Positions 46,939 to 60,031 are shown, counted from the stretch's first letter. The stretch: DNA of 64,000 nt from Petunia secreta (GCA_029990175.1 JARKIP010000038.1:22947501-23011500), one strand, 5' to 3'. Notes: a model not told the origin generated them from the sequence alone. Numbers and translations: made by a program.

Positions 46939-49550
46939 ACCCGAATTTTTAGCTAGGTCGTGCGGGCACCCGACATCCTCCTTTAGACACGTCGGGCAAA
47001 CCTTTACCAACTAAATTAGGAAAATAAATATAAATCCAACTCATAAAGAAGAACAAGACTTAGAAAAAGCAAAGACATACTGATACCTCTACATTGTACA
47101 AAAGAAATTACAGCTGACTACCCAACATACAAGGTGTAGGGCTATCTAGACTAGACATCTAAGAGTACAAAAGAATATGTACGCCTCCTGAAAGGAGCAA
47201 ACCTAGATTACTAAAACAAAAACTAGCACTTGTGGCCGGTCTAGACAAGAGTTGGATCACCCTGACAGCAGAAATTGCCTCCTCTCCTCAATCAAACAAC
47301 AAACTCGGTCCTGGAGCGGAACCTGCCGAAACGAAATAAATAGACAAGGAATAACAAAAGGGTGAGTTGAAAGGATTCAGTAAGTGGGGGCTAGCTAGCC
47401 ACCTCAAAGAAGTAGGTATGCTAGCCAGGGAGAAGAAAAAAAGATAAGCAAAATTAACCTTATCTCAACTACAAAAAGGCCAAGCCAGATAACAACCGGA
47501 AACACGTATAAAACTGTAAACTCATAAATAACAAGGGACATAAGATAGGCAGAACATATATAGATATCTCGAACATATCAACAATCAGAAACACATGACA
47601 CATACACAAAATTTTGCACTATAATCACATAATACATAGCAACCGGTGCAATGAAATAGAATGAATGCAGTATGATGCAATGAGGTCACATGTGCCCGTA
47701 ATCCCATCATGAAGCAGAATACTCCTGCATTCGAGGGGAATACAATCTAATAACCAACTGGAGCAGAATACTCCTGCTCCTGGGACAGAATACTCCTGCA
47801 CCCGATATAGTATAAAGTTCAAGAGGAATACTCATGCACTCAGTATATGACATACGAGTGGAATACTCCTGCTCTTGGGGTGGAATACTCCTGCACCCGA
47901 GATAATATAAAGCTGAGGCGGAATACTCTTGTAGTCAGTATATGACACAAGAGCGGAATACTCCTGCTCCTGGGGTGGAATACTCTTGCACCAAAGATAA
48001 TATAATGAAATAATAACCCTTCACTGGCGCGGGACTCTCATCGACTACCGGGAAGTATATGCAATAATGACCCTTCACCGGAGCGGGACTCTCATCAACT
48101 ACCGAGAAGTATATGAAATAATGACCCTTCACCAGCGCGGGACCCTCATCGACTACCGAAAATTATATACAATTATGACCCTTCACCAGCACGGGACTCT
48201 CATCGACTACCGGAAAGTATATGTCAAGCTCATAACCAAAGTATAATACTTCAATGCTCAACGCAATACCAACAACAAAGCATAACATATAATATACATT
48301 GTAAATCCAAAGCTAAGGCTTAATAAGTACGCCTATCGGCAGCTACACACATAAGGAACATGTGGTAGAATATCTACAAGGCCAAAGGCCATCAAAGAAA
48401 TGGATATAATCACTTACCTCGATCAAAAGTTAGCACTGCTACTCAACAATCTCTTTGTCCTTTGGATTAACTGCCCAAAAGATCCCGCTATATTCAATAA
48501 ACAAAAAAATATATCAGATAAGGCTAAAGGCTTCCTTCCCTACGTCTTAGAACAATCCGGACAGGAACCCAACACCCGATTTGCATAGACAATACGCAGT
48601 CCAGACCTGTGTACATGGTTCAAAATCACATATATAAACCCTAAATAAATTATATTTGTGGGTTGCCAATAATTTCTTGAGTTTGAATATATAATCCAAA
48701 CCATTATCGGGGTCTAATTAACCCTTTAAACTATCAGTTTAACTTATTAGAACGATGTCTAATTTCTCAATTTCTACCGTTAAAATATATTCAAATACAC
48801 GTAATAAACTGAGATAATGAATTAACATTATTACCTGGATGTTTTGGAGTAATAATTCTATTTTTTTCCTTCTCCTTTTCCTTTCCTTCTCTCTTTTCTG
48901 ATTTTTTTCGTTGTGTTCTCTCTTATTCTTGATTCTGTTCTCGTTTATATTTTTCTTTTCTTTTTCTGTTCCCTTAACTTTAAGGTAAGGATATATAATC
49001 CTTAGCACGCCTCCCTTTTATTTTCCCTTTTTTCTTTCTTTTTTATTTAATCTTTTCTTCTTTTTTTTTAAAAAAAAAAAAACTTGTTATCTCGACGAAA
49101 ATTTAAACGGAATCCTACGAAATCTGGAATGTTCCAAAATTTTTCAGGAAAGTTATAAAAAATTTATGTGACGTACACGGTAAGACAGATCTCGAATCAG
49201 ATTCTCGGAACTCAAGATACGATTTATACGAAAAAGATCAAATTCTTAACTTTCGGGACTTTAGCGGAAACTATCCGAACGACCTCTGAATTTACTTTTG
49301 AAAGTTCACACAGGTCACAAATGACCCTACGAACCTAACAACACTTTTGAATTTTTAATTAGAGCTCATTCGCCAAAATCGAGCACGAAAACCTCTTTTA
49401 AGATTTATCGCCAATTAAAACTGAAACCTTCATTCGATACCTACCATACGAAGTCCGATTTAGCTCAAACTTTACAGATAGGTCCTAATGGACCTTACGG
49501 AGATTTTAAGACTGTCTTAACTCTCGAAATGACTAATCGAGGTCGTTTCA
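46939..49550 (-). repeat. T 5' LTR
   Basis: About 2.61 kb, TGAAACGACC...TTCGGGTCA on the minus strand. The 54-bp array (48001-48235) has four copies here against three in the 3' LTR, anchored on CCCTTC at about 48017, 48071, 48125 and 48179. Confidence 0.88.
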
Positions 49551-50035
49551 ACAGGGTTATGTATCCCAGGCAAGAAAAGAGAGGAATAGCAAATTTTCTG
49601 GACCTGGTCCTTATGGAACTACTTGACTTTGAAAAAATAGATTAGTTGGACTAGGTTCATAATTCATCTAATTGAGAGGGTTGCAAAGGAAAAAAGAAGC
49701 ATGCACTCCCTTATGGTTTTATCCTGACTGGGTTGTTTAAGAAGCTTGGGATTCCTTTGTCCAAAGTTGAAAAGTCCACCAAAAAGGAGAAGTTCGGGAT
49801 TACCACATTGCTCAGTTGTGATGTGGTTGTGCAGGCTGAACCTATTGCACTTGGGACTTCTAGAGGACCTTTGAACAACAAGGTTAGAGTGTTAAGGCAA
49901 CAAATTAGACTGCAGGCTGCTGAAATCAAACGTTTGGATGAGGAAAGGGATTTCTGGAAGGCTGAGGCAGCAAAGGCTAAAGAGGCTAATGAGGGGATGC
50001 TTAAACAGATGTTTGATATGCTTTAGAGAAAATCT
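49551..50035 (+). pseudogene. Copia 3' ORF remnant (coiled coil), right of T
   Basis: Reads MYPRQEKRGIANFLDLVLMEL, stops, then SHALPYGF-like ALPYGFILTGLFKKLGIPLS and a charged coiled coil (VRVLRQQIRLQAAEIKRLDE) ending near 50026. Not RT or RNase H. It looks like an extra ORF downstream of copia pol. The RT-RNase H core expected between 41330 and here is absent. Confidence 0.55.
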
Positions 50036-50524
50036 CAAGAACCTGGTCCTTCCAACTCCTGATGACTCAAACCAAAGCCATCTTTTTGTCCAGTGGGATT
50101 TAGCTTAGTTCTAGTGCCTTAGATTTTTTTTCTTTTCTAGTCTTTGAATAGTGTTGGAGTATTTGCTAGAAATTTTGTTCTCCTGGTTAATATATTTTGC
50201 CTATGATGATGTTTTTTCGGTGGCTAATATCATTCTAATGAAGTTTGTTTTTGCAGTTTTATGTTTACATTTTGAGTTGCATAAAAGGCTATGATTATTA
50301 TTATTATTTTTTTTTTTTGCATTAGTTAATATAATTCTAACTTATGCAACCTTTTCAATGATGCCAAAAGGGAAAAAAGTAAGTTGATTTTGATTGTGAT
50401 ATTTATACCTATTTTTCCTTAATGATAAAAGATCTAATGTGTGTTTGAGATGAAGATGATGTTACAGGTTATTAAGGATATGAGGCACAATCTCAGAGTT
50501 TGTCATCAATAAAAATGGAGAAAT
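50036..50524 (+). other. Copia 3' untranslated region
   Basis: AT-rich, ending in TTTGTCATCAATAAAAATGG and a degraded purine tract just before the LTR, a layout common in plant copia elements. Confidence 0.55.
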
Positions 50525-51360
50525 TGTTAGCTTGGAGTTTTGACTAATGACTAAGGAACATGTTAATGAAAATGTTCCTTTGAATATTTGCAGCTGAATA
50601 AATATTAATAAAAAAAATCAATTGAGCGAGAAATATTAATATTATCCTAATTCTAATGTTTATCTTTGATAACTACTCAGGGTTGCACGAGATTGAAAAG
50701 ATTGCATAGAGATTAGGATAAGGCAAACAAGATTACATTTATCTAAGGAGGAAATCAATTAGAACTCGAACTCTGGAGGATCTTTGGAGTCCTAATTGTA
50801 CAAGACTTTGTATTCTCCTACTCTATATATTGAACTATTTTGTTTTTTTATAGGTACGCACAAGTACATAGAGATTAGAGAAACAACATTGAAGCAAGTC
50901 TAAGTTGTATTTGAGCAGTCATAAGCTACAGGGAACTAAGTGAAGAACTCGTTCCTTAGATTGAGTCATATTGTTCTTAATCTTATTTCAACTATAGTAG
51001 GAGTTATTGAGTTGTACTATTTAGTTATTTAGAAGTTCTGAAGGAGTACACAATTCAAGTCTTGTTATTTGAAGAAACATTATCTATTGTGAAAGGGGTC
51101 ACTATACGATTAGAGTTAGTCCTAGGTTAGTAAGAATGAAGTCTTGTAACCAAGTGAGTCTTTTAAATAGTGAAGTTGAAATTCTACTTGAGGAAGTCGA
51201 TCGTGGTTTTTTTATCCCAAGTTGTAAAGATTTTTCCAAGCTAAAATCCGGTGTTCACTTACTTGTTCTTTATTTATTCCGCACTTAACAAAGTAAAGAA
51301 ACACATCTGTGGAACTGGTCCTTTAAAGCAATTAAGTTAATTAAAATCAGGCATTACACA
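50525..51360 (+). repeat. Copia 3' LTR
   Basis: 836 bp, TGTTAGCTTGG...GCATTACACA, with a TATATAT box near 50824. No partner 5' LTR is present in the window. Confidence 0.7.
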
Positions 51361-52870
51361 AATTACCCCTTCCCCCTCTTATGTAATAGTGATGTATCTT
51401 GAGAATAACAATATTTTAGGGGGAAAAGAGGTTTAAGGCAAGGGGATCCCATTTTCCCATTACTATTTGTGTTGATAATGGAGTACTTCACCCAAACTAT
51501 GAAGAGAATGAGCTAGTTACCTTTTCAGATACCATCTAATATGCAAGAGTACACAGTTGACACACCTTATTTTTGCTGATGATCTTATGATCTGCTACAA
51601 AGCACATAGAGCTTCATTTCAGAGGGTTATAGACGTTTTATATCATTTCTCTTATACCACTGGGTTGATAGCTAATCTGAACAAATCTAGTATGTTTGTT
51701 GCGGGTGTGGAGGAAGGAGTGAAAGAAGAACTGTTGGAGCTTACTGTTTCAGTTGGTACTTTCCCAATACGGTACCTAGGCTTGCCATTATCTCCAAGCT
51801 AATAGTCCAAAATAGAGTGTCATCAGTTGGTCGAGAAGATCACAAGCAGGATCAGGGCAGCAGCAGCCAGGAACTTGTCCTATGCTGGAAGACTTCAAGT
51901 TATTATATCTATCTTATTTGTTTTACACAACTTCTGGAGGACCGTTTTTATATTGTCTCAGAGTGTTGTAAAAGAGGTGGACAAAAAATGTAGGGAATAC
52001 CTATGGGGAAGCATAGAAGGAAAAAAGAAAATAGCACTTGTAGCTTGAGATAAGGTATGTTTGCCACTAAAGAATGGAGGGTTAAACATCAGAGAGTGTA
52101 GAGTATCGAATATAGCTGCAGCGGGGAAAATGATCAGGCAAATAGTTGAGAAAGGATATGCTATGGGTTAAATGGTACATGAGTTATACATAAGAAATAA
52201 GATGAGTTTCTGGGAGCTTGAACCTCCAATAAACTGTAGTTGGTATTGGAAAAAGTAGAATAAACTCAAACTTGGCATGATGCACTGGTACAATAATGGC
52301 AGATATACATTGACTTCAAATTGAAAATACTCAGTGACATCAAGCTACTTGGCATGGAAATGGGACTATCCTACAATGCCTCACGCACTTGATATGGACT
52401 GCAGCTTTGCTGCCTAAGCATAGATTTATTTTGTGGCTGGCTATGCAGGGTAAACTCCTTACAAGAGATAGAATGCAGAGGATGGGAATTAACTATGAAA
52501 GCACTACATGTCCTCTATGTGATAGGAGAGAGTAGGAATCAAGTGCCCATTTGTTTAAAGAGTGTACATGGGCTACAGAGATATGGGATGAAGTTAATAA
52601 CTTGCAGCCCAGGGCATCCAAAGGAGGGAAGTGGTGCAGGTCCTAGAGACAGTCAAGAAGAAACATTGGAAGAAGTTCAAAAAGGAAACAATCACAACAT
52701 ATTTTGGAGCCTTTATTTACCATGTCTGGATTGCAAGAAACTAGAAAATCTTCAAGAATTATACTGTACAGGGGGGGGCTATGACACAACAAATAGGGAT
52801 AGAGGTGAAGGAGAGATTAGACATGTTAAGAAGAACTAGAAGAGCTCCTAAAAGTAGTAATTTTTTACAA
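51361..52870 (+). pseudogene. LINE ORF2, reverse transcriptase 3' half and zf-RVT
   Basis: RT motifs GKRGLRQGDP (about 51420-51450), HLIFADDLMICYKA (catalytic FADD, about 51560-51600), GLIANLNKSS and RYLGLPLS. Thumb (AAARNLSYAGRLQVI) and a zf-RVT region (CPLCDRRE...SAHLFKECTWA, about 52505-52575) follow. Multiple stops. About several hundred residues between endonuclease (39145) and GKRGLRQGDP are missing, so the copia insertion went with a deletion. Confidence 0.85.
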
Positions 52871-52963
52871 GGTTTGCTAGATAGTTAAAAGTTGTAACTA
52901 GTTACTGTTTTTGCTGAGGTCATGGCCTTGGTGAGGTGAAGACATTGATGCGCTTAGGATTTA

Positions 52964-53221
52964 CTCCCTCTGTCCCATTTTGTTTGTCATAGTTACTGTT
53001 TAGAGAGTCAAACTTCTTAAATTTGACCGTAGATTAAGATATAAAATCTTAACTTTTCTTAAATAAAATTTACATATTTGAAAACTACATGAAAAATACT
53101 ATAAGTCACAATAAATTACAACTCAAAATATATAAAAGATATATATAAAGATTACGGTCAAAGATAAACTCGTTTGACCCTCGAAATCCGAACTACGACA
53201 AACAAAGTGGGACGGAGGGAG
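52964..53221. mobile_element. Stowaway-like MITE
   Basis: 258 bp with TA on both sides (52962-52963, 53222-53223). Inverted ends CTCCCTCTGTCCCATTTTGT and, reversed, CTCCCTCCGTCCCACTTTGT. Interior AT-rich. Inserted just after the LINE 3' end. Confidence 0.93.
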
Positions 53222-54164
53222 TACAATTTTGATGGTAATGGTAATGATTCACAATTCTTACCCAAAAAACATTTGTTTAATAAAAGTTCTATTACGTTAA
53301 TTTTTTTTATCTAGCACAACTTATTTTCATGCCTTTATATGTTATAATATGTATTTATCGAGTAAATAATATTGATTAAATTTTATCAGATAAATGGAAG
53401 AATAGTATCTAGTGTGAAAACAAATGAAATAAGTATTATCTTGTGAAAAAAAAAATATCGAGTACATATTATTGATTTAGTACGAAGCCTACTTAAGAAT
53501 GATAGAAAATTTGCAGAAATTCGTAAGCTGGATGACCATTTGAACAATTTAAAAGTTTAGTGGGGAGATGTGGCATGGCATCTAATCTTTCCGTTGAGAG
53601 AAAGATTTTTAGGCTATAGTAACTTTTTGAGATATATAAACAAACATCAATGACTTTATTGATATAAAAAATTATTGGAGCGACTTTATTCATTAATTAA
53701 CATAATTTGGATGGCCATTTCAGTTATTAAATCAAAGACAAATAGTTTTTGTCACAAACCTATAGATCTGTGATCGGCACCCATCTACTTACCTGAAGAT
53801 CGAACCCAACATTTTTATTGTTATTCTTAAACATACTATTAGAAATTGACGCTACAAAAACATGGAATTACTAACAAAAATATCTATTACGCTGTAAATT
53901 GATCAAATTGACGAGCAAATTAAATTATAATCGATTATTAACGGATAATTATTAGTTACTAAAACACTCTATGGTAATTTTTACAAGCTAATCTGGATTC
54001 GTTGGTCAAATTACCAACTAACAATTTATTGGTAAACACCAAAAGATTTTTTATGTAATTTTTTGTACTCGTCTTTGAGATTTCCGTTGATAAAATTACT
54101 AATCAAGATTTGGTTAATACTTTTACTAGTATATTTCAAATATCACTGATAATTGGTTGGTATA
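53222..54164. other. AT-rich intergenic, possible decayed DNA transposon
   Basis: No gene. Short inverted motifs (ATTACCAACTAACAA with TTATTGGTAA, about 54010-54035) and CGCTACAAAAACATGG near 53850 hint at a CACTA-type terminus, but no second end was found. Confidence 0.35.
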
Positions 54165-55513
54165 TGTTGCTCCCAAACGCACACGCAAGTATACGCGGTC
54201 GACAAGTAATAAAGTGATAAATCGAGTATCGTGTCCACGAGGACTATTCAGACTTACTTCTAGCAAACAATTTATATAAACTATTCAGGGATCTTTTCCA
54301 ATAGTGATGAGAATTTTATTAACTAAAGAACAGTAATTAAAATGGTAAAAGTGAATTCAAGCAATGGAGCAAAACTTGGTTGTTATCAGTAATAAGGAGA
54401 CGGTCCAGGGTCAGAGTTACGAACAATCCAGTTGAGTTTTCCAATTGATTCCACTTCTTAAATCCCGGGTTACTAACTAACAGATTAAATGTACCCGTGA
54501 AAACCTTTCGATTCTTCACGGTCTATGCAGGCTACTCCAATCCCTATATGTCTATGGGTTGAATCACGTGCACGCATTAACGAATTCTGTAATTAGTTAA
54601 ACTAGGCGAGCAAGTATATGTCTATCCTACTCACAAATTGGTTCCCTGATGCCCGGGTTCACAAACTAGTCCTATTCTTTCTTATTACGTAATTAAATTC
54701 CCTCTTTCGAGTTCAATCTAAAAACCATAGATAATGTGTAATAATCGGGCCCTGACAATTACACAAGTGAAATCAAGAAAGAATAAGTAACCCGTAATGG
54801 GATTCAATTAATGGGAATCAATCTTCAAACATCAACCTTTATGTAATACTCTAACCCTAGAACGATAGATTTAGCTATGCATACTCATAATAACAACACA
54901 AAGATTTGATGAAATAATGAAGTAATGATGTAATAGATTAATGGAAGGAAGAAACACCCTTGTTCTTGATGTTATGAGCTCTCCAATTTGCTCCAAAGTC
55001 TGAACTCCCATGAAAAACTAAGTAAAAGAGTATTTATAGAGTTTACAAACACCTAGTAATAAGTTAGACCCAATCCTAGACAAAATAGGACGTAAAAACG
55101 CGCACAAGGGGCGCTATAACGGGCGCCCCGCGCCTCGGAACGCGCTGGGAAAGACAGAACACGCCCAACTTTGGGCGCTTTTAGCATGCCCCGCGTGGGT
55201 AAAAGCGCTGGGGCACTGGGCGCTATAACGGGCGCCCCGCGTGCCCCAAAGCGTCCAGCCATTTTGCCTTTTTCCTTGGTCCGAAATCTTGCTCGTGTCG
55301 TGCTCTCGTGTGCTCAATCCAATCCTCAATCAACTTCCAATCATTCCTTGCTAAATCAAGCTCCTAAAAGCTCCAAATCCATTGCGTAACAACCTACACA
55401 CGCACGACATCAAATTAGTGTAAAACCACATTCATAAACTATCAAACGAGTGCAAAACAAGCTCAAACATGCGGAAATATTAAGAAAATATAGGCATAAA
55501 ATGCCAAACATCA
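54165..55513 (-). repeat. A3 3' LTR
   Basis: 1,349 bp, TGATGTTTGG...GGGAGCAACA on the minus strand. GC-rich block 55085-55270 and inverted TATAAATA near 55030. Confidence 0.88.
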
Positions 55514-57562
55514 CCACCCCACACTTAAACCTTTGCTCGCCCTCGAGCAAGTCACATCTCACTTCCCAACCTAGGTAAAACAGGTCTGCCTCTGACTATG
55601 GTTGATACCGACCATTGAACCACTGCACACATGACTACTATGGATCCACAACATGCCAACAAACTAACAACATCAAAAATATAAGAACAACCACCCCAAA
55701 ATAGCTCAAGTGCACAAACTCAACTTAATGCAACCATGCTCCCACAAAATCACACCTATCTACTCAACCAAGAAGCCACCAACTTCACCTATTTCATGCA
55801 AACCACGTGCCCTCACCAATACGAAGAAAAAGAGTGCCCCCCAAATATCCCACACAACAATAAATATCACGCATAGAATGGGGCAATAACCAATGAACTC
55901 ACTCACTCTCATGAAAATCTCACACGTCACACGGAATGTACCATAGGCTTGCCCGTAGTGTAGGACTCCACTAATGTAAGCTCACTCCAATCGGGATTAA
56001 CTAGGACTTTAAAAAGGTCGGAATGTAGGCTAAGGGGCGGGTGGGATACATATGGTAATAGTGACTACCTCCCTAAGCACTTTAATACATCACAATTTAA
56101 ATTAATCATCAATCTCATCAAGCCACCCAAATCAACAACTTCTACACATACACCTTCTCAACAAGTAGCAATTTTTTCTTTTAAGAACACACTAGCAAGG
56201 AATGAATATCTTTTTCTCTTTTTTATTTCTTTTTCCACAATTTTTTTCCTTCAACTTTGCTCTTCTTTTTTTTTTTTCTTATTTCAATTTCATCCAACAT
56301 TGCCAATGCCTTTCACTACTTCACAAATTTTCAATTATTCCCCTTCACTAGCTCCACTCAAAAACCTCCCAAAATCCAACCACAACTCCAAAATACTATC
56401 ACAATATTAACTAAAGTGCTTAAGGAGTAAAGGGCCAAAAGAGACAATTTAGAACAAGTGGGTAGGCTCGGGGTGTGGGTGCCAACAAAAAGGGTCAAAG
56501 AAATCACAACAATTTTTTCCAAGGTATATATGTAAGGGTAGGCAAATCAAAAGAAGGCCTTGTATCATTTCCCAACTAGAGCAAACCTAGGATTTCGCTT
56601 TGCACACACACGGGGCAAGTTCTAGACATTAATATGCAACATGGAGTAAACAAGAACATGCCTCACAACACACATTGCACATGGTCCACACAAAAAGATT
56701 CCATCAACAGCTCTCAACTAAGCATCTAGAATGCAACTTGTGGAAAATTAAGCACTAATGCACAAAGGTTCACAAAAAACGTCAAGCAAGTGGACTCAAG
56801 CATCTCAAGGGGGTCGTTCCATGTTTTTTTTAGGCATGCATCAAATTAAAACCCAAGGACACCACAAATAGCACATGCAATCAATTCAAGTCCACCGGTA
56901 TCAAACAAATCAAAGGCACCTAGCATTCCACTTATTCCTTTCTTCTAGGGTCATCTACAACTAACTATCCTAATCCTAAAAAATAAAAACTACCCGGTTC
57001 AAAGGCCTCCCCGTGGAAAAGAACCGAGGCCATAAGAAAAACCACGGGGTGGATGATATGTACCACTAATAAAACTAAAAGGAAAATCTTTTTGGAATTT
57101 TTCATTGGTTTTCTAATTTTTTTTTTCATATATTAAAGCAAGAAACAAAATAAAAATAAAGTCAAGTGACAAAACCAAAAAAAAAAAAAAAATCCTATGG
57201 TACATGCATCCATAAAATAAATAAAAGGGTAGTTCCCCACCCCACACTTAAACTAAGCACTGTCCTCAGTGCTAAAAATAAGAAAGTGCAAGGTAAAGAA
57301 AACTTCCCTGAAGATTCTAGTCCTTGGTGCTAGCATCCTCCAAGCTTCCATATCGTATGAGGTACTCAGACTTCCCTCATCAGGTCATCAACATTAGGCA
57401 AGGGTGAGGACACCCCACACTTAGCCTCGACATTACATGAACCTGCAATCCAAGGAAAAACAACAACTACGTGACACTATAAATGAAATAATACAAGTAC
57501 AAACTCGGGTTGCCTCCCGAGAAGCGCCTTAGTTAACGTCGTGGCACGACGACACTTTTAGC
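55514..57562 (-). other. A3 3' noncoding region
   Basis: Inverted counterpart of A1 9377-11408. Purine-rich TTAAGTGTGGGGTG motifs (minus) at about 55516-55530, 57236-57252 and 57413-57425; acceptor-like TTGCAG (minus) at 57443-57448. No gene supported. Confidence 0.75.
57504..57551 (-). ncRNA. Two-hairpin RNA motif after the A3 stop codon
   Basis: Minus strand: CGTCGTGCCACGACG (57551-57537), 11 nt after the stop, then CTCGGGAGGCAACCCGAG (57521-57504). Identical stems to A1. Confidence 0.7.
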
Positions 57563-58711
57563 TCACTTCCAGCCTTTATGTCTTCTCTTCTTACGCCGAA
57601 CTTTTGCTTTCTTCCCTTCCTTTAGAGAACCCATCTTCAACTTCACATGTGGTCTACTTCCATCTTCTTGTTTGACACATTCAATCATTGAGCACTCTTC
57701 CACCTTAGCTATATGCTCCTTCTCATTATAAACCTTGAAAGTAACCTTTTCTCCATGCGCTCTAACAGTCATCTCACCCAGCTCCATGTCAATAATGGCC
57801 TTCGAGGTGACTAAGAATGGTCTCCCCAAAATTATTGGAGCTTCTCGGTCCTCTTCATAATCTAGGACTACAAAATCAGCAGAGAACGTAAACTTACCAA
57901 CTTTTAACAACACATCCTCCAACTTACCATCAGGGTGAGTGAGTGATCCATCCGCCACCTTAAGAGTAACTGAAGAGGGCTTGATTGCTCCTAGCCCTAA
58001 CCTTTTGCAAACAGACAGAGGCATGAGATTTATGCTCGCACCCAAATCACACAAGGCACCAGTGATATTATGCCCTCCAATGGTACAAGGAATAGTAAAC
58101 CTCTCAGGATCTTGAAGTTTTGGAGGTAGCTTGCTGAAGATTGTGCTACACTCCTCAACTAACTCAACTGTATCTATCTCTTGAGGCTTTTTCTTCTTGA
58201 CTAAAATCTCTTTTAAGAACTTCACAAAGGATGGCATCAATTCAAACACATCAGTCAAAGGAATATTAACTTGAAGTTCTTTCAACATACTCACAAATTT
58301 TTGATACTGGGCCAGATCCTTCGATGGTAATAGTCTCTGCGGGAATGGTGGAGGTGGCAGAGGTGCCTCCTTTCTCTCTTCTTTCTTCTTTACCTTCTCC
58401 ACTTTTTCAACTTTTTCTATTTCAGCTCTCTCCTCGGACTTGGCCATCAGCTCTCCACCTTCAATTAAAGTCACTGCAAGACATTGTTCAGGCTCTTTTT
58501 TAACAGTGGTTATCTCTCCCACCAACTGCCCCAACTGGTGCTCCAGGTTCTTGTGAGCATTGGCAATATCTTGTATGGCCTGTGCATGGGCTGCAGTGTC
58601 TGCTATCATTCTCTGCTGGCCCGCCATTATCTGCTTTAACATCTCTTCAACTAAATAGCTAACCTGCTGTGGTGGAGCTGGAAGTGGGTGGTAATTATTC
58701 GGGGCTCTCGT
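57563..58711 (-). CDS. A3 gag (C-terminal part)-protease, open but cut by A4
   Basis: Open without stops from the A4 junction (58711) to TGA at 57563; first internal Met at 58642 (MLKQIMAGQQRMIADTAAHA). Begins in the Pro-rich end of gag, passes a Glu/Lys linker (EIEKVEKVEKVKKKEERK) and poly-Pro, then an aspartic protease with DLGAS (about 58040) and ILGRPF (about 57820). Basic tail KAKVRRKKRRHKGWK. Capsid and zinc knuckle lie on the far side of A4, outside the window. At three sites where A1 has stops this copy has Gln, Gln and Arg. The protease would cut Gag in virus-like particles. Confidence 0.88.
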   Translation of the reverse strand, partial: TRAPNNYHPLPAPPQQVSYLVEEMLKQIMAGQQRMIADTAAHAQAIQDIANAHKNLEHQLGQLVGEITTVKKEPEQCLAVTLIEGGELMAKSEERAEIEKVEKVEKVKKKEERKEAPLPPPPFPQRLLPSKDLAQYQKFVSMLKELQVNIPLTDVFELMPSFVKFLKEILVKKKKPQEIDTVELVEECSTIFSKLPPKLQDPERFTIPCTIGGHNITGALCDLGASINLMPLSVCKRLGLGAIKPSSVTLKVADGSLTHPDGKLEDVLLKVGKFTFSADFVVLDYEEDREAPIILGRPFLVTSKAIIDMELGEMTVRAHGEKVTFKVYNEKEHIAKVEECSMIECVKQEDGSRPHVKLKMGSLKEGKKAKVRRKKRRHKGWK

Positions 58712-60025
58712 TGATGTTTGGCATTTTATGCCTATATTTCCTTAATATTTCCTCACGTTTTAGTACCTTATTCGCTCGTTTTATGGTTTATGAATGTGAT
58801 TTTGCACTGATTTAATGTCGTGTGTATGTAGGTTGTTGTGCAGTGCAATTGGAGCTTTTAAGAGAATGATTGAGCGAGAAAAGATTGGATTTTGATTGAG
58901 GATTGGATCGAGCACACGAAGGCACAACACGAAACGAGAAAAGGAGGAATGGAACAGAAAAATGGCTGGGCGCTGTGGGCCATGCGCCGCGCCCTCCAGC
59001 GCGCGCCACCCCCAGGCACGGTTCTCCATGCGCCGCGGACCAAAAGCATGCCAAGTTCGATGGGTTCTGATTGTTGTAGCGCGTTACGAGGCGCGGGGCG
59101 CCCGTTATAGCGCCCCTGGAGCGGTTTTTACTTCCTATTTCGTCTAGGATTAGGTGTAACTTATTACTAGGTGTTTGTAAACCCTATAAATACTCTTTTA
59201 CTTAGTTTTTGAGAAGAGTTCAGACCTTTGGAGCAAGTTTTGGAGGAGAGGGGAGGAGCCCTAGATGTCTTCTACACAAGTTCTTTCTCTCTTTCTCTTA
59301 TTCTTCTCTTTAATTCTATAGTTTGTTTGTTCTCGGGTTAGAGTAAATACATGAAGGTTGATGTTTGAAAGTTGATTTCTATATATTGATTTACCATTAT
59401 GGATTGTTTATTCTTTCTTGATCATAATTGTTTGATTATTGAGGCCTGATAATTGAACACTATCTATGGTTTTTAGATTGAACTCGAAAGAGGGAATTTA
59501 ATTACGCAATAAGAAAGAATAGAACTAGTTTGTGAACCCGGGCATCGGGGAACCAATTTGTGAGTAGGATAGACATATACTTGCTCGCCTAGTTTAACTC
59601 ATTACAGAATTCGTTAATGCGTGCACGTGATTCAACCCATAGACATATAGGGATTGGAGCAGCCTGCATAGACCGTGAAGAATCGAAAGGTTTTCATGGG
59701 TACATTTAACCTGTAGTTAGCAATCTAGGAAATCAAGAAGTAGAATCAACTGGAAAACTCAACTGGATTGTTCGTAACTCTGACCCGGGACCGTCATCTT
59801 TTATTGATAACAACGTAGAATTTGCTCTGTTACTTGATTTCAATTACTTGTTTTTATTACTGCATTTAGTTAGTAAATTCTCAACCATTGGAAAAAGATC
59901 CCTGAATAGTTTTAGGAAATTGTTTGCTAGAATTCAGTCTGAATAGTCCTCGTGGGAACGATACTCTACTTATCACTTTATTACTTGTCGACCACGTATA
60001 CTTGCGTGTGCGTTTGGGAGCAACA
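58712..60025 (+). repeat. A4 5' LTR
   Basis: 1,314 bp, TGATGTTTGG...GGGAGCAACA. GC-rich block 58970-59120, TATAAATA at 59185. Compared with the 3' LTR all 8 mismatches fall in the first ~360 bp. Confidence 0.93.
59185..59192 (+). promoter_or_regulatory. TATA box in the A4 5' LTR
   Basis: TATAAATA, same position as in A1 and identical at 63701-63708 in the 3' LTR. Likely drives the element transcript. Confidence 0.55.
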
Positions 60026-60031
60026 AGTTTT

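Larger units (their letters stand above)
41331..49550 (-). mobile_element. T: gag-only Ty3/gypsy element with initiator-Met primer site
   Basis: Minus orientation: 5' LTR (49550-46939), primer site (46931-46921), gag remnant (about 46800-45350), ~1.5 kb uncharacterised, polypurine tract, 3' LTR (43877-41331). Interior is only ~3.1 kb; no RT or integrase motif was seen. LTRs differ by roughly 12% over the first ~250 bp. Gag style and primer suggest the Tekay/Del chromovirus side of Ty3/gypsy, not the Athila side. Confidence 0.82.

Noticed and set aside
49733..50026. Independent host gene for a coiled-coil protein
   Set aside because: No start context of its own, continuous with copia-like sequence on the left and a copia 3' LTR on the right.
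53850..54164. CACTA transposon terminus
   Set aside because: CGCTACAAAAAC is only near the CACTACAA consensus, and no second end or 3-bp duplication was found.
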